A stretch of 64,000 bases of DNA from Halorarius litoreus (GTDB taxonomy: Archaea; Halobacteriota; Halobacteria; Halobacteriales; Haloarculaceae): contig NZ_CP101454.1 of NCBI RefSeq assembly GCF_024362405.1, forward strand, positions 1,426,001 through 1,490,000, read 5' to 3'. Both the position numbers and the translations under genes were made by a program. The notes beneath the pieces were generated by a model. The model was not told the origin of the DNA. It worked only from the letters and a program-made list of their open reading frames with translations, and ran no database searches. Position 1 is the stretch's first letter, and each line of letters begins with the position of its first letter. Shown one piece after another: positions 1 through 9,920 of the stretch.

Positions 1-1650
<1,650 letters not shown>

Positions 1651-1718
1651 ATCGCACTGAGACTCGTGAACGAGTCCAGGCGCAATCTGGATCGCACTTA
1701 CACGCGGATTACATCCAC
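1651..1718 (+). other. 23S 3' processing spacer
   Basis: Spacer just after mature 23S. It holds a perfect hairpin, GACTCG (1661-1666), loop TGAA, CGAGTC (1671-1676), and a second small one, CCAG/CTGG (1676-1690). In archaea the 23S flanks pair into a processing stem with a bulge-helix-bulge cut by the splicing endonuclease. Only the 3' flank lies in this window, so that pairing cannot be tested here. Confidence 0.45.
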
Positions 1719-1807
1719 CACCGACATTGGTAATCCGAACTGCCTCGCAGTTCGGAGACGCGAGGACTTGTCCTCGCGGTATCACGGTTCGATTCCGTGA
1801 GTCGGCG
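1719..1807 (+). ncRNA. tRNA-like structure directly upstream of 5S rRNA
   Basis: The last 89 bases before 5S fold like a tRNA. A 7-bp acceptor stem (1719-1725 with 1801-1807) has one A-C mismatch. A tiny D-like arm is at 1726-1734. A stem of 8 bp with a 5-base loop lies at 1735-1755, a long variable-like hairpin at 1759-1778 (8 bp, loop CTTG), and a perfect T arm at 1783-1799 (CACGG, loop TTCGATT, CCGTG). No usable anticodon loop exists, so it is not a decoding tRNA. Its 3' end abuts the first base of 5S, as expected if tRNase Z cuts there to make the 5S 5' end, an activity reported for Haloferax volcanii. An alternative pairing GGATTAC (1706-1712) with GTAATCC (1730-1736) would compete with it. 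Confidence 0.8.
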
Positions 1808-1930
1808 TTAAGGCGGCCATAGCGACAGGGTCACTCCCGTACCCATCCCGAACACGGAAGATAAGCCTGTCAGCGTTCCGGTGAGTACTGGAGTACGAGA
1901 GTCTCTGGGAAACTCGGTTCGCCGCCTACC
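1808..1930 (+). rRNA. 5S ribosomal RNA
   Basis: About 123 bases with the conserved archaeal core (CCCGTACCCATCCCGAACACGG near 1836-1857, and the GAGTACTGGAGTACGAGAG block). The terminal helix pairs AGGCGGC (1811-1817) with GCCGCCT (1921-1927), which fixes both ends closely. It is the last rRNA of the operon and is followed at once by a terminator. The 5' boundary coincides with the 3' end of the upstream tRNA-like fold. Confidence 0.97.
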
Positions 1931-1940
1931 ATTCATACTA

Positions 1941-1974
1941 CGGCCCGGAGGGCACACGCCCTTCGGGCCGTTTT
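1941..1974 (+). terminator. rRNA operon terminator
   Basis: A 13-bp near-perfect hairpin (arms 1941-1953 and 1958-1970, loop ACAC) is followed by TTTT. It lies 10 bases after 5S, so the rRNA transcript probably ends here and tRNA-Cys, 1.4 kb away, is separately transcribed. Confidence 0.8.
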
Positions 1975-2120
1975 CATTTATGTCGAGAGCGGTGCCACCG
2001 TGGCCCGCTCGACCAGCGGCCGCGCTGTCGTCCGGTTCGCGCACCGACAGTGCCTGTCGAACAACTATACAACAGTTTTTAGTTGCGGGTTTTATGTGGA
2101 TGAGGGGCTATCGCACGTGC

Positions 2121-3326
2121 ATGCCGACCACCCAGTCCACGCCACCGGGCTTCGAGGAGACACCCGAACTCGAGCTGATCCAGAAGACCGCGAGAGGCAT
2201 CGCGAGCGACTACGACGACGACTACTGGCTCGACGTGAGCGAGGGGCGCGACCCCAGCGAGTTCTGGGCCGACTGTGCCGACGCGGGGTTTCTCGGCACG
2301 GCCATCCCCGAGGAGCACGGTGGTGAGGGGATGGGCTTCTGGGAGCTCTCGGCCATCGTCGAGGAGCTCGCCACCCACGGCTGTCTCGGCGTCGAGATGC
2401 TGTACGTCGTCACCGTCTGTTTCGGTGGCATCACGCTCACCAACTACGGGAGCGACGAACAGCAGGAGCGGTGGCTCCCGGGGATCTGCGACGGCGACGT
2501 GAAGTTCTCGATGGCGCTGACCGAGCCCGACGCGGGGCACAACGCCCCGAACATGACGACGTTCGCCGCGAAGGACGACGACGAGTACGTCATCGATGGC
2601 TCGAAACAGTGGATCTCGGGCGTCGAGCGCGCCGACCAGATGCTGCTCGTCGCGCGTACTACGCCGCGCGAGGAGGCGCCCAAGCGCACGCAGGGGGTGA
2701 CGCTGTTCCTCGTCGACCCGCAGGACCCGAACATCGAGACGCGCGAGCTCGACGTGGGGATTCCCACCCCAGAAAAACAGTTCGAGGTGTCGTTCGACGG
2801 CGTCCGCGTGCCCGAGGAGAACGTCGTCGGCACGGAGGGGATGGGGCTGTACCAGCTGTTCGACACGGTCAACCCCGAGCGGCTGCTGGGCGCGTCGGGG
2901 GCAATCGGCGTCGGGAAGTGCGCGCTGAACCGCGCCATCGACTACGCGAACGACCGGGAGGTGTTCGGCGAACCCATCGGTGCGCATCAGGGCGTTCAGC
3001 ACCCCATCGCGGAGGACTGGTCGCGGCTGGAGGCCGCCCGGCTCCTGGTTCGGAAGGCCGCGTGGGCCATCGACAACGAGCCGGACCCGAAGGAGCGGGC
3101 GAAGCTCGCCAACATGGCGAAGCTGCGCGCCAGTGAAGCGGGCCACGACGCGACGGACGTCGCGGTCCAGACGCACGGGGGTAACGGCTTCTCGCGTGAC
3201 TACACCGTCATCGAGATGTGGAAGGGGACGCGACTCGGGAAAGTCGCGCCCGGCTCGACCGAGATGATGCGCAACCACATCGCCGAGCACACGCTGGGGA
3301 TGCCCCGGAGCTACGGCGAACAGTGA
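2121..3326 (+). CDS. acyl-CoA dehydrogenase
   Basis: A 401-residue FAD flavoprotein that oxidises acyl-CoA to enoyl-CoA and passes electrons to an electron-transfer flavoprotein. Visible family marks are the alpha-helical N-domain with PEEHGGEGMGFWE, the flavin-contact strand FSMALTEPDAGHN and the W-I-S-G segment SKQWISGVERADQ, and C-terminal REVFGEPIGAHQGVQH and QTHGGNGFSRDYTVIEMW. Length is normal for the family. Start chosen at MPTTQ; an in-frame ATG at 2095 is the alternative. Its position between 5S and tRNA-Cys is unusual. The exact chain-length substrate cannot be read from the sequence. A long antisense frame is a codon-bias shadow. Confidence 0.93.
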   Translation: MPTTQSTPPGFEETPELELIQKTARGIASDYDDDYWLDVSEGRDPSEFWADCADAGFLGTAIPEEHGGEGMGFWELSAIVEELATHGCLGVEMLYVVTVCFGGITLTNYGSDEQQERWLPGICDGDVKFSMALTEPDAGHNAPNMTTFAAKDDDEYVIDGSKQWISGVERADQMLLVARTTPREEAPKRTQGVTLFLVDPQDPNIETRELDVGIPTPEKQFEVSFDGVRVPEENVVGTEGMGLYQLFDTVNPERLLGASGAIGVGKCALNRAIDYANDREVFGEPIGAHQGVQHPIAEDWSRLEAARLLVRKAAWAIDNEPDPKERAKLANMAKLRASEAGHDATDVAVQTHGGNGFSRDYTVIEMWKGTRLGKVAPGSTEMMRNHIAEHTLGMPRSYGEQ

Positions 3327-3339
3327 GCTATCGCTACGC

Positions 3340-3345
3340 TTAAAC
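3340..3345 (+). promoter_or_regulatory. TATA-like box for tRNA-Cys
   Basis: TTAAAC lies about 28 bases before the mature 5' end of tRNA-Cys, the usual archaeal TBP distance. It sits just after the acyl-CoA dehydrogenase stop, supporting an independent tRNA transcript. Confidence 0.5.
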
Positions 3346-3370
3346 ACCGGAGTACGTTACATTCTGGTGC

Positions 3371-3446
3371 GCCAAGGTGGCAGAGTCTGGCCTTACGCGG
3401 TTGCCTGCAGAGCAGCTACACGCCGGTTCAAATCCGGCCCTTGGCT
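3371..3446 (+). tRNA. tRNA-Cys (GCA)
   Basis: A 76-base cloverleaf. Acceptor GCCAAGG pairs with CCTTGGC (3439-3445), with discriminator T at 3446. The anticodon stem GTTGC/GCAGC surrounds the loop CTGCAGA, giving anticodon GCA. The T arm is CCGG-TTCAAAT-CCGG. No intron is present and CCA is not encoded, as usual in haloarchaea. A Cys tRNA after the 5S gene is common in this class, although here a protein gene separates them. Confidence 0.97.
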
Positions 3447-3752
3447 TGCGTGGCCTCACTGCGTTCGGCCACATTATTGTGAACGGTGAGCGATAGCGAG
3501 GGCGACCGCAGGGAGTCCTCGAGAAGACGAGCGGGCGAACCCACGAGTCAGCGACCGTGAGCAGCGAGGTTCTCACTCCGTTCGAACCTGGGATAGGCGA
3601 ACGGTGAGCGAAGCGAACCGTGAGATCGCTCGGCACGACAGCGCGCGCTATCACCCATCGGACGAAGGTGAATCAGGGAGCGGAGCACCCGTGGTACACC
3701 CCGTCTCGGACGGCGACCAGAGGAATCGCCATCCAGCGGGCGCCGCTCGAAC
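3447..3752. other. gene-free spacer
   Basis: About 306 bases with no credible coding frame. It is made largely of GAGCGA/GCGAAC-rich sequence with short dyads such as CGGT...ACCG around 3600-3620. This composition recurs in other spacers of the window, but the conserved T-tract blocks of the 32-kb element are absent. Confidence 0.6.
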
Positions 3753-5951
3753 TCAGTGGGCGGCCGCTTCGAACGGGACGAGCAGGTCTGCGCAGCCGAT
3801 CTCGTACCGGCCGGGACTGACCACTCGCCGGCCGTCTTCGAGGACGATTCCGAGCGCGTCGGTCCCGAGCCGGACGCTCACCGACCGTTCCTGCCCGGGG
3901 TCCAGCCGGACGCGTTCGAACCCGCACAGTTCGCGGACCGGCCGGACCAGGGGGCCGGAGCGAGCGTGCAGGTAGAACTGCACGACCTCCTCGCCGACGC
4001 GTTCGCCGACGTTCTCGACGGTCACGGTCGCCTCGACCGTTCCGTCGATCGGGATCTCTTCCGGCGAGACGCGGAGGTCCCGGTAGGCGAACTCGGTGTA
4101 GCTCAGGCCGTGTCCGAACGGGAACAGTGGGTCGTAGGCGGCCACGTGCTGGTTGGTGCCGGCGGGATGGGGGTGGGGCAGGTGGTCGTGGACCACCGGA
4201 AGGTGGCCGGTCGAACGGGGGATGGAGATGGGGAGTCGCCCCCCCGGTTCCTGGTCTCCAAAGAGGACGTCCGCGAGCGCGCGTCCGCCCTCGGTTCCGG
4301 GATAGTACGACCAGATGAGTGCGGGGAGGTTCTGAGCCGCCCAGGAGACCGCGAGCGGCCGGCCCGAGACGAGCGTCAGGACCGTTGGCGTCCCCGTCTC
4401 GTGAATCCCTTCGAGGAGCCGCTGCTGTGCCTCGGGGAGCGAGAGGTCGATCCGGGAGGGGAACGCGTTGGCGTTCGGCTTGGGGGGGTTCGAAGCGAAC
4501 TCGTGGATGTACCAGCCCTCTCCGAGAACGACGACCGCGACGTCCGCGTCGCGTGCGGCGTCGACCGCCGCATCGATGGGCGCGTCGTCCCCGGTCGGGG
4601 TGAGTCCCGGCTCGTAGCTGACCGACCCGGTCCCAGGGCCGTCCTGGAGCGCCTCGTAAATCGTCGCGCCCGCGACCCCGTCGGGGTCTTCGACGCTCCA
4701 GCCCCCCACCTGTGCGAGGGGGGCGTCCGCGTTTGGTCCGGTGACGAGAACGTCCTCGTCGCCCGACAGCGGGAGCAGTCCATCGTTCTCGAGCAGGGTC
4801 ACCGACTTGCGCGCGGCCTCGTAGGCGAGCTCGCGGTGGGTCCGGTGCCCGAGGAACTCCGCCGCCCGGTCCGGGTCGACGTAGGGGTCGTCGAACAGGC
4901 CGAGCCGGAACTTCGCCGTCAGGATCCGACGGACGCTCTCGTCGAGGCGCTCGCGGGAGATCGCCCCGGTCTCGACAGCATCGTGGATCGCTCGGGCGTG
5001 TCTCACGCCGCCGATCGACGCGACGTCGAGGCCCGCGCCGAAGGCCAGCCGGATGGAGGCCTCCCGCGAGTCGGTGACGCGGTGGTCCTCGTGGAGCTGG
5101 TCGACCCCGCCCCAGTCGGAGGCGATGGCCCCGTCGAACCCGAGGTCCTCCCGGAGGAGGCCCGAGAGGTACTGTTCGGACCCGTGGGCGGGGACGCCGT
5201 TGACCGCGTTGTAACACGGCATCACCACGTCGGCTCCGGCCTCGATGGCTCGCTCGAACGGCGGGAGGAACCCCCGCCGGAGGGTGCGCGGTGAGACGTC
5301 CACTGGTGCGGCGTCCTCGCCGCGTTCGGGGGCGCCGTACGCCGGGAAGTGCTTCGCCGTCGTGAGCACACCGGGCTCCGCCTCGCGACTCCCGCGGATC
5401 TTCGCCGCCACCATCTCCCCGACGAGCAGCGGGCTTTCACCGAACGTCTCGAAGGTCCGTCCCCAGCGCGGGTCGCGCACGACGTCGCAGGTCGGCCCGT
5501 AGTTCTGGTGGGCGCCTGTCGCCCGGACTTCCCGTGCGGTGACCCGGCCGATACGTCGGGCGAGTTCGGGGTCCCACGTCGCCCCCAGACCGAGGTTGTG
5601 GGGGAACACCGTCGCGCTAGCGATGTACGCGTGGCCGTGGGTCGCGTCGACCGGGATGATGAGTGGGATCCCCAGCCGGCTCTCCTCGATGGCGCGTCGC
5701 TGGAGCCGGTTCGCCACTTCCGCCACCTCTCGGGGGTCCGTGTGTGGCGTGCTCGCGATTCCGAACGGGGTTGCGAACCCCAGCTGGTAGGCCTCGACCT
5801 CCTCGAGGACGTCCTCGAGCGACTGGCGTACTGCACCCACCTTCCCGACGTACGTGCCGCAGCATTGGCCAGCCTTCTCGTGGAGCGTCATCCGCTGTAG
5901 CAACGCTTCGACGTGTTGTTCGATCGATTCGCTCTCGCGATAGACGGTCAT
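3753..5951 (-). CDS. glycoside hydrolase family 3 beta-glucosidase-type enzyme
   Basis: A 732-residue GH3 enzyme that would release terminal beta-linked sugars by a retaining mechanism. The N-terminal TIM barrel carries the substrate-binding KHFPAYG (K200-H201) and the nucleophile aspartate in GAIASDWGG (D279). The alpha/beta sandwich and a C-terminal fibronectin-III-like domain (from about residue 620) follow, the usual layout of bgl-type GH3. No signal peptide is visible, so it is probably cytoplasmic. Start set at MTVYRESES; an upstream extension lacks family similarity. It is divergent from a glycosyltransferase-like gene. Beta-xylosidase activity is possible; specificity cannot be told. 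Confidence 0.92.
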   Translation of the reverse strand: MTVYRESESIEQHVEALLQRMTLHEKAGQCCGTYVGKVGAVRQSLEDVLEEVEAYQLGFATPFGIASTPHTDPREVAEVANRLQRRAIEESRLGIPLIIPVDATHGHAYIASATVFPHNLGLGATWDPELARRIGRVTAREVRATGAHQNYGPTCDVVRDPRWGRTFETFGESPLLVGEMVAAKIRGSREAEPGVLTTAKHFPAYGAPERGEDAAPVDVSPRTLRRGFLPPFERAIEAGADVVMPCYNAVNGVPAHGSEQYLSGLLREDLGFDGAIASDWGGVDQLHEDHRVTDSREASIRLAFGAGLDVASIGGVRHARAIHDAVETGAISRERLDESVRRILTAKFRLGLFDDPYVDPDRAAEFLGHRTHRELAYEAARKSVTLLENDGLLPLSGDEDVLVTGPNADAPLAQVGGWSVEDPDGVAGATIYEALQDGPGTGSVSYEPGLTPTGDDAPIDAAVDAARDADVAVVVLGEGWYIHEFASNPPKPNANAFPSRIDLSLPEAQQRLLEGIHETGTPTVLTLVSGRPLAVSWAAQNLPALIWSYYPGTEGGRALADVLFGDQEPGGRLPISIPRSTGHLPVVHDHLPHPHPAGTNQHVAAYDPLFPFGHGLSYTEFAYRDLRVSPEEIPIDGTVEATVTVENVGERVGEEVVQFYLHARSGPLVRPVRELCGFERVRLDPGQERSVSVRLGTDALGIVLEDGRRVVSPGRYEIGCADLLVPFEAAAH

Positions 5952-6246
5952 TACTGCGGAGATAGCGACGGAACGGATGTATGTTGCGGGTGGTCGCCGC
6001 TCGATAACCACCCTCGATTTCAAATACGAGTAGACTGCCCCCGCCTGGGCTGCATCTCCCGGGCTTCGGCTCGCGTGACTGTCTCTGCGTGTGCCACCGG
6101 CGCTGTCTCTCCCGTCCCCGTGCCGATACTGCCCTCGTCCGGACCCGACGGGGACGTACTCGGGTCCGAGAACTCGAACCCGCAGGTGCCAGCAGAAGGG
6201 TTAAGCGGGGGAGTGTTCCATCTCCGGCAATCGAGAGTGAGATGCT
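5952..6246. other. intergenic region between divergent genes
   Basis: About 295 bases carrying the promoters of the GH3 gene and the glycosyltransferase-like gene. No RNA gene or convincing small frame was recognised. A GTTAAG at about 6198-6203 lies roughly 45 bases before the rightward start. Confidence 0.4.
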
Positions 6247-7719
6247 ATGAGAGTTCTCATCGTTCCGGAGCTGTACCGCTCCAACGAGGCCAGCGCGAAC
6301 GCGACCCTCAACGACGCCGTGACCTGGGTTCGCGAGTGGCTGCGCCAGGACTCCACGATACACGTCTACTGGTTGCTGCCGCACCGGGCGACCGCCGCCT
6401 ACGAACGCGAGGACGTGCTCGCCGACCGCGACCGGGTCACGCTCATCGAGGCGGAGCCATTCATGGGCGGGACGGACGTCGAGTACCTGTTCACCGAAAG
6501 CGGGTTCACCGAGGCTCAGTTGCTCGCGCTGAAGCAGCGGATCTACGACGACCTCGGATACGTGGACGTGGTCATCGACCAGTTGCGGCACGGGGAGTGG
6601 CCCCTCCAGAAGTGGCTGCTGTACCTGTCGGGCCGCCGGGCTGGCGAACCCAAGCCGTTCGACTATATCGTGAACGTCCACGATCTGCTGTTACCGTTCA
6701 AGTACCCCGGGGATGGCTATCGCGACGACTACCATCGGAAGATGGAGGTGACGCGCGCGGTCCTGGCTGACGGCTGTTGGTTCAAAGCCGGGCTCGACGC
6801 CGCGGAACTGCCCGTCTTCGGCTCGACGTTCCTCCCCGAGTCGGTGATCGAGTCGGCGCTCGACGCGTCGATTATGACCGACAGCCCGATCGACTTCAGT
6901 CGGTTCGAGGAACGCTACAGCGAGGAGCCGCGGTGGCTCCACATCGCCGGCTCGAACTGGGAGAAGAAACACCAGGAGCTGATTATGGAGATCGCGTGTG
7001 ACCTCCATCGGAACTACGAGATGCGGACCGTCATCACCAGTATGGGCGACATCCCGGAGGAGTACACCCGGCACTCGTGGGTCGAGGCCCACCCGTCGGC
7101 GTCGTGGGAGGAGTACGAGCGGGTCCTCGAGAAGGGCGACATCGCGATTTCGGCGACCGAGTACGACACGCTCGCCCGGACCTGGTTCGAGCAGGCGGCC
7201 AGCGGCCAGGTGTTGATCATCCGTGACGAGCCGTGGGTCCGCGACTGTGTCCCCGCCGACTCGCCGCTCGTCGCCCCAGTGGACCAACTGCTCGAACGCG
7301 CGCGCTGGGTAGTCGAACACTGGGACGACGCCGTCGCCGCCAATCGTCGGATGATGGCTCACGTCCGGGAGGTCCGCAACCCGGAGCGGACCGGGCGGAA
7401 GACGCTCGACGATATGACCTGGCGAGTCGCGGAGAAGGTCGAGACGTACGCCGCGATCCACAGCGACGCCGACCGACGTGCGGCCGTCGGGCAGGCCATC
7501 TCGGAGCTGGACGCGGCCGAGCTGACGCTCGCCGAACTCGTCGAGTTCGGCGAGGAGTTCACGGCCGACAGCGAGCCACTGTTGAGCCACGACTGGTGTA
7601 CACTCACCGACCTCGTCTTCCTCCTCCGGGCGCAGGGATACCGTGACGTCGGCAACCCCGGGACGCCCGTGTTCCGCCGGGCGGTAGACGAAGAGACGCT
7701 GACTTCGGGCGGCGTCTGA
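6247..7719 (+). CDS. GT-B fold glycosyltransferase-like protein
   Basis: A 490-residue soluble protein. The N-terminal half (MRVLIVPELYRSNEASAN) looks like a Rossmann-type first domain. Residues about 225-330 resemble the nucleotide-sugar domain of family-4 transferases: WLHIAGSNWEKKHQ, then HPSASWEEYERVLEKGDIAIS, then EYDTLARTWFEQAASG, where the last stretch recalls the E-x7-E donor-binding helix. The C-terminal about 120 residues are acidic and unassigned. It faces the GH3 gene across a shared promoter region, hinting at a common glycoside pathway. The assignment rests on motif pattern only; donor and acceptor are unknown. Confidence 0.65.
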   Translation: MRVLIVPELYRSNEASANATLNDAVTWVREWLRQDSTIHVYWLLPHRATAAYEREDVLADRDRVTLIEAEPFMGGTDVEYLFTESGFTEAQLLALKQRIYDDLGYVDVVIDQLRHGEWPLQKWLLYLSGRRAGEPKPFDYIVNVHDLLLPFKYPGDGYRDDYHRKMEVTRAVLADGCWFKAGLDAAELPVFGSTFLPESVIESALDASIMTDSPIDFSRFEERYSEEPRWLHIAGSNWEKKHQELIMEIACDLHRNYEMRTVITSMGDIPEEYTRHSWVEAHPSASWEEYERVLEKGDIAISATEYDTLARTWFEQAASGQVLIIRDEPWVRDCVPADSPLVAPVDQLLERARWVVEHWDDAVAANRRMMAHVREVRNPERTGRKTLDDMTWRVAEKVETYAAIHSDADRRAAVGQAISELDAAELTLAELVEFGEEFTADSEPLLSHDWCTLTDLVFLLRAQGYRDVGNPGTPVFRRAVDEETLTSGGV

Positions 7720-7833
7720 TTCCGCGGGCGACGCGGTTCTACGCCCGTCACGGGTCGGGGTGGCGCCCACGACCGTCCCGCGACGCCCCGCGTGGGGACG
7801 TACTTTGTGTGTGGGGGCTGAACCGGACTGACG

Positions 7834-9120
7834 ATGGCGGTGGTCCCGAGCTTCGACATCTCGTCGGTCGTTCTCGTCCAGATCGCGGTGTTGCTGGTCG
7901 TCGCGCGTGCGCTCGGCGGTCTGGCCGCCCGAATCGGCGTCACGCGCGTCGTGGGCGAACTCGCGACCGGGTTCGTGCTGGGGCCGTCGGTACTCGGCGC
8001 CGTCGCTCCCGGTACGTACGCGGCGCTGTTTCCCAGCGACGGCGGTCTGTTGGGCGTCCTCTCGTTGCTCGGTCTGGTGCTGTTGCTCACGCTCGCGGGG
8101 ATGGAGTTGGATTTCGACCTCGTCGGCCAGCAGTTCCGTTCCGTCGCGGTCGTCGCCGCCGTCGGGCTCGCCGTCCCGTTCGGCCTCGGGGTCGCGCTGG
8201 GCTCGGTGCTGCCCGGGGCGCTACTCGGCGAGGCGGTGGAGCGGCCGATATTCGCGCTGTTCCTCGCGACCGCGCTCAGCATCTCCGCGATACCGGTCGT
8301 CGTCCGCATCCTCATCGACCTCGACGTCTTCGACTGGCCGGTCGGGCAGCTGACCGTCGGCATCGCGATGTTCACCGACGTCGTCGGCTGGCTGCTGTTG
8401 AGCGTCGTCGTCGGGCTGGCGCGGACGGGCGCCGTCGATGCGCAGTCGATCGTTCGGGTCGTGGTGACCGTCGCCGCCTTCCTCGCCGCCGCGGTCCTCG
8501 TCGGTGGGCGGCTGCTCGGGGCCGCGTTCGCCCGGCTCGATGCCGAGAGCGTCGGCGGGCAGCTCGTGGTGGTTCTCGCCGCCGCGCTGGTCGGTGGGGC
8601 GGTCACCATCGGCCTCGGTATCGAACCGGCGCTCGGGGCGTTCGTCGTCGGGCTCCTCCTCTCGCGGTCGGGGGGCGTGAGCGACGCGGCGACGGAGCTG
8701 TTCGAACGCCTGACGCTGAGCGTGTTCGCGCCGCTGTTCTTCGGTATCGCCGGGCTCCGGGCCGACCTGTCGCTGCTCTTCGAGCCGACCGTCCTTCTCG
8801 TCGCGGCGCTCACGCTGGTGGTCGCGACGGTCGGGAAGTTCGTCGGCGTCTACGTCGCGGCGTCGTGGCTCGGCCACTCACGGCTCGAGGCGTTCGCGAT
8901 GGGGGCCGGGCTGAACGCCCGCGGGGCGATCGAGATCGTCATCGCCGCCGTCGGGCTGGAACTCGGTATCCTGAGTCCGGCGATGTACACCGTCGTCCTC
9001 GTGGTGGCGGTCCTGACGTCCGCGATGGCGGCACCGCTGCTCCGGCGGGTCGTGGCTCGCCTGCCGGCTGCCGCCGACGCCTCGCCTGCGAGCCGTGCGG
9101 CGACGGGCCGCGCACGGTGA
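7834..9120 (+). CDS. CPA2-family cation/proton antiporter
   Basis: A 428-residue membrane protein with about twelve hydrophobic segments and the Kef/NapA-type opening RVVGELATGFVLGPSVLG. The ion-binding helix region reads ATALSISAIPVVVRIL then FTDVVGWLLL, with D182 a candidate carboxylate. A conserved NARGAIEIVIAAVGLELG segment lies near the C terminus. It probably exchanges K+ or Na+ for protons across the cytoplasmic membrane. No cytosolic TrkA-N domain is attached; the next gene, a UspA protein 30 bases downstream in the same direction, may be its regulatory partner. Confidence 0.88.
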   Translation: MAVVPSFDISSVVLVQIAVLLVVARALGGLAARIGVTRVVGELATGFVLGPSVLGAVAPGTYAALFPSDGGLLGVLSLLGLVLLLTLAGMELDFDLVGQQFRSVAVVAAVGLAVPFGLGVALGSVLPGALLGEAVERPIFALFLATALSISAIPVVVRILIDLDVFDWPVGQLTVGIAMFTDVVGWLLLSVVVGLARTGAVDAQSIVRVVVTVAAFLAAAVLVGGRLLGAAFARLDAESVGGQLVVVLAAALVGGAVTIGLGIEPALGAFVVGLLLSRSGGVSDAATELFERLTLSVFAPLFFGIAGLRADLSLLFEPTVLLVAALTLVVATVGKFVGVYVAASWLGHSRLEAFAMGAGLNARGAIEIVIAAVGLELGILSPAMYTVVLVVAVLTSAMAAPLLRRVVARLPAAADASPASRAATGRAR

Positions 9121-9150
9121 CTTTTTGCCATCCCGCTGCACAGACCCGGT

Positions 9151-9585
9151 ATGAACATCGAGACGGTCCTGGTCCCGGTCGACGGGAGCGACGAGTCGAT
9201 CGAGGCCGTCGAGTACGGCGTCGCCGTCGCCGAGAAGTACGGGGCGGGTCTCCACGCGCTGTACGTGTACGGCGAGGGGGTCGTCCGCGGCGTCGAGGCT
9301 GGCGACATCGAAGAACAGGAGGTCGCTGCCGAGGCCGAGTCGTTCATCGGCGCGGTTCAGGAACTCGCGGGTGACGTTCCGGTGTCGCACTCTGCGGCGT
9401 ACGGCTTCTCCATGCAGCGACTCTCCCAGCATCCGGGGAGCGTCATCCTCGACGCCGCCGGCGACGTCGACGCGGACTTCATCGTCATCCCTCGGGAGCC
9501 CGTGACGGGCGACCCGAACGCTATCCTCGAGAAGGCCGCCGAGTACGTGCTCGCGCACGCCTCACAGCCCGTCCTCTCGGTCTGA
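9151..9585 (+). CDS. universal stress protein UspA family
   Basis: A 144-residue single UspA domain starting TVLVPVDGSDESIEAVEYGVAVAEKYG. The C-terminal strand (ASQPVLSV) is typical, but the usual ATP-binding G-2x-G-9x-G(S/T) motif is not visible (region PREPVTGDPNAILEKAAEYV), so it may be a non-ATP-binding type. It lies 30 bases after the antiporter gene and could modulate it; UspA domains are often paired or fused with transporters in haloarchaea. It begins with a GGT-ATG context, suggesting its own leaderless transcript as an option. Confidence 0.88.
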   Translation: MNIETVLVPVDGSDESIEAVEYGVAVAEKYGAGLHALYVYGEGVVRGVEAGDIEEQEVAAEAESFIGAVQELAGDVPVSHSAAYGFSMQRLSQHPGSVILDAAGDVDADFIVIPREPVTGDPNAILEKAAEYVLAHASQPVLSV

Positions 9586-9587
9586 TT

Positions 9588-9920
9588 CTACAGTAGCGGC
9601 GCGCCGACCATCAGCCCGAGTCCGAACCCCGCGACGCGAGTCATTGCCCGCCGCGAATCGCGTTCGGTCCAGTCGCTTCCGGTTTCCAGATAGCGCTGCA
9701 TGTTCTCGATGCCGCGGCCGGCCATCGCGCTACCCGACCAGCCGAGGGTTCCGAACCCCAGAAGGAGTGCGCCGACGGCGAACACGACGGTTCGGGCGCG
9801 TCGCGGCTCGGTGAGGACTCCGTAGCTGACGGCGGCGACGGCGCCGACGACGATCCCCGCGAGAAGCGCCGTCCCGAGGATTCGGGCGCGGGGTTCAGCC
9901 CACGCGCGGAGCGCCGACAT
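9588..9920 (-). CDS. small membrane protein, last gene of dpp cluster
   Basis: A 110-residue protein with three hydrophobic segments (about 14-34, 45-65, 95-109) and a charged loop between them. No known catalytic motif. Its ATG directly abuts the stop codon of dppC with no spacer, so it is probably translationally coupled to the importer operon. Whether it is a transporter accessory or merely a passenger is unknown. It ends two bases from the convergent UspA stop. Confidence 0.75.
   Translation of the reverse strand: MSALRAWAEPRARILGTALLAGIVVGAVAAVSYGVLTEPRRARTVVFAVGALLLGFGTLGWSGSAMAGRGIENMQRYLETGSDWTERDSRRAMTRVAGFGLGLMVGAPLL

Noticed and set aside
1719..1807. A genuine tRNA gene before 5S
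   Set aside because: No seven-base anticodon loop and a rudimentary D arm; it fits a processing signal better.
2079..3347. 422-codon open frame antisense to acyl-CoA dehydrogenase
   Set aside because: Arginine- and valine-rich shadow of a GC-rich gene, without motifs.
3447..3752. A third copy of the 32-kb structured element
   Set aside because: Shares GAGCGA-rich composition only; the GGCGCGGGACC and TTTTTG blocks are missing.
3673..5217. 514-codon Arg/Pro-rich frame over the GH3 gene
   Set aside because: Composition unlike an acidic haloarchaeal protein; the GH3 frame has all motifs.
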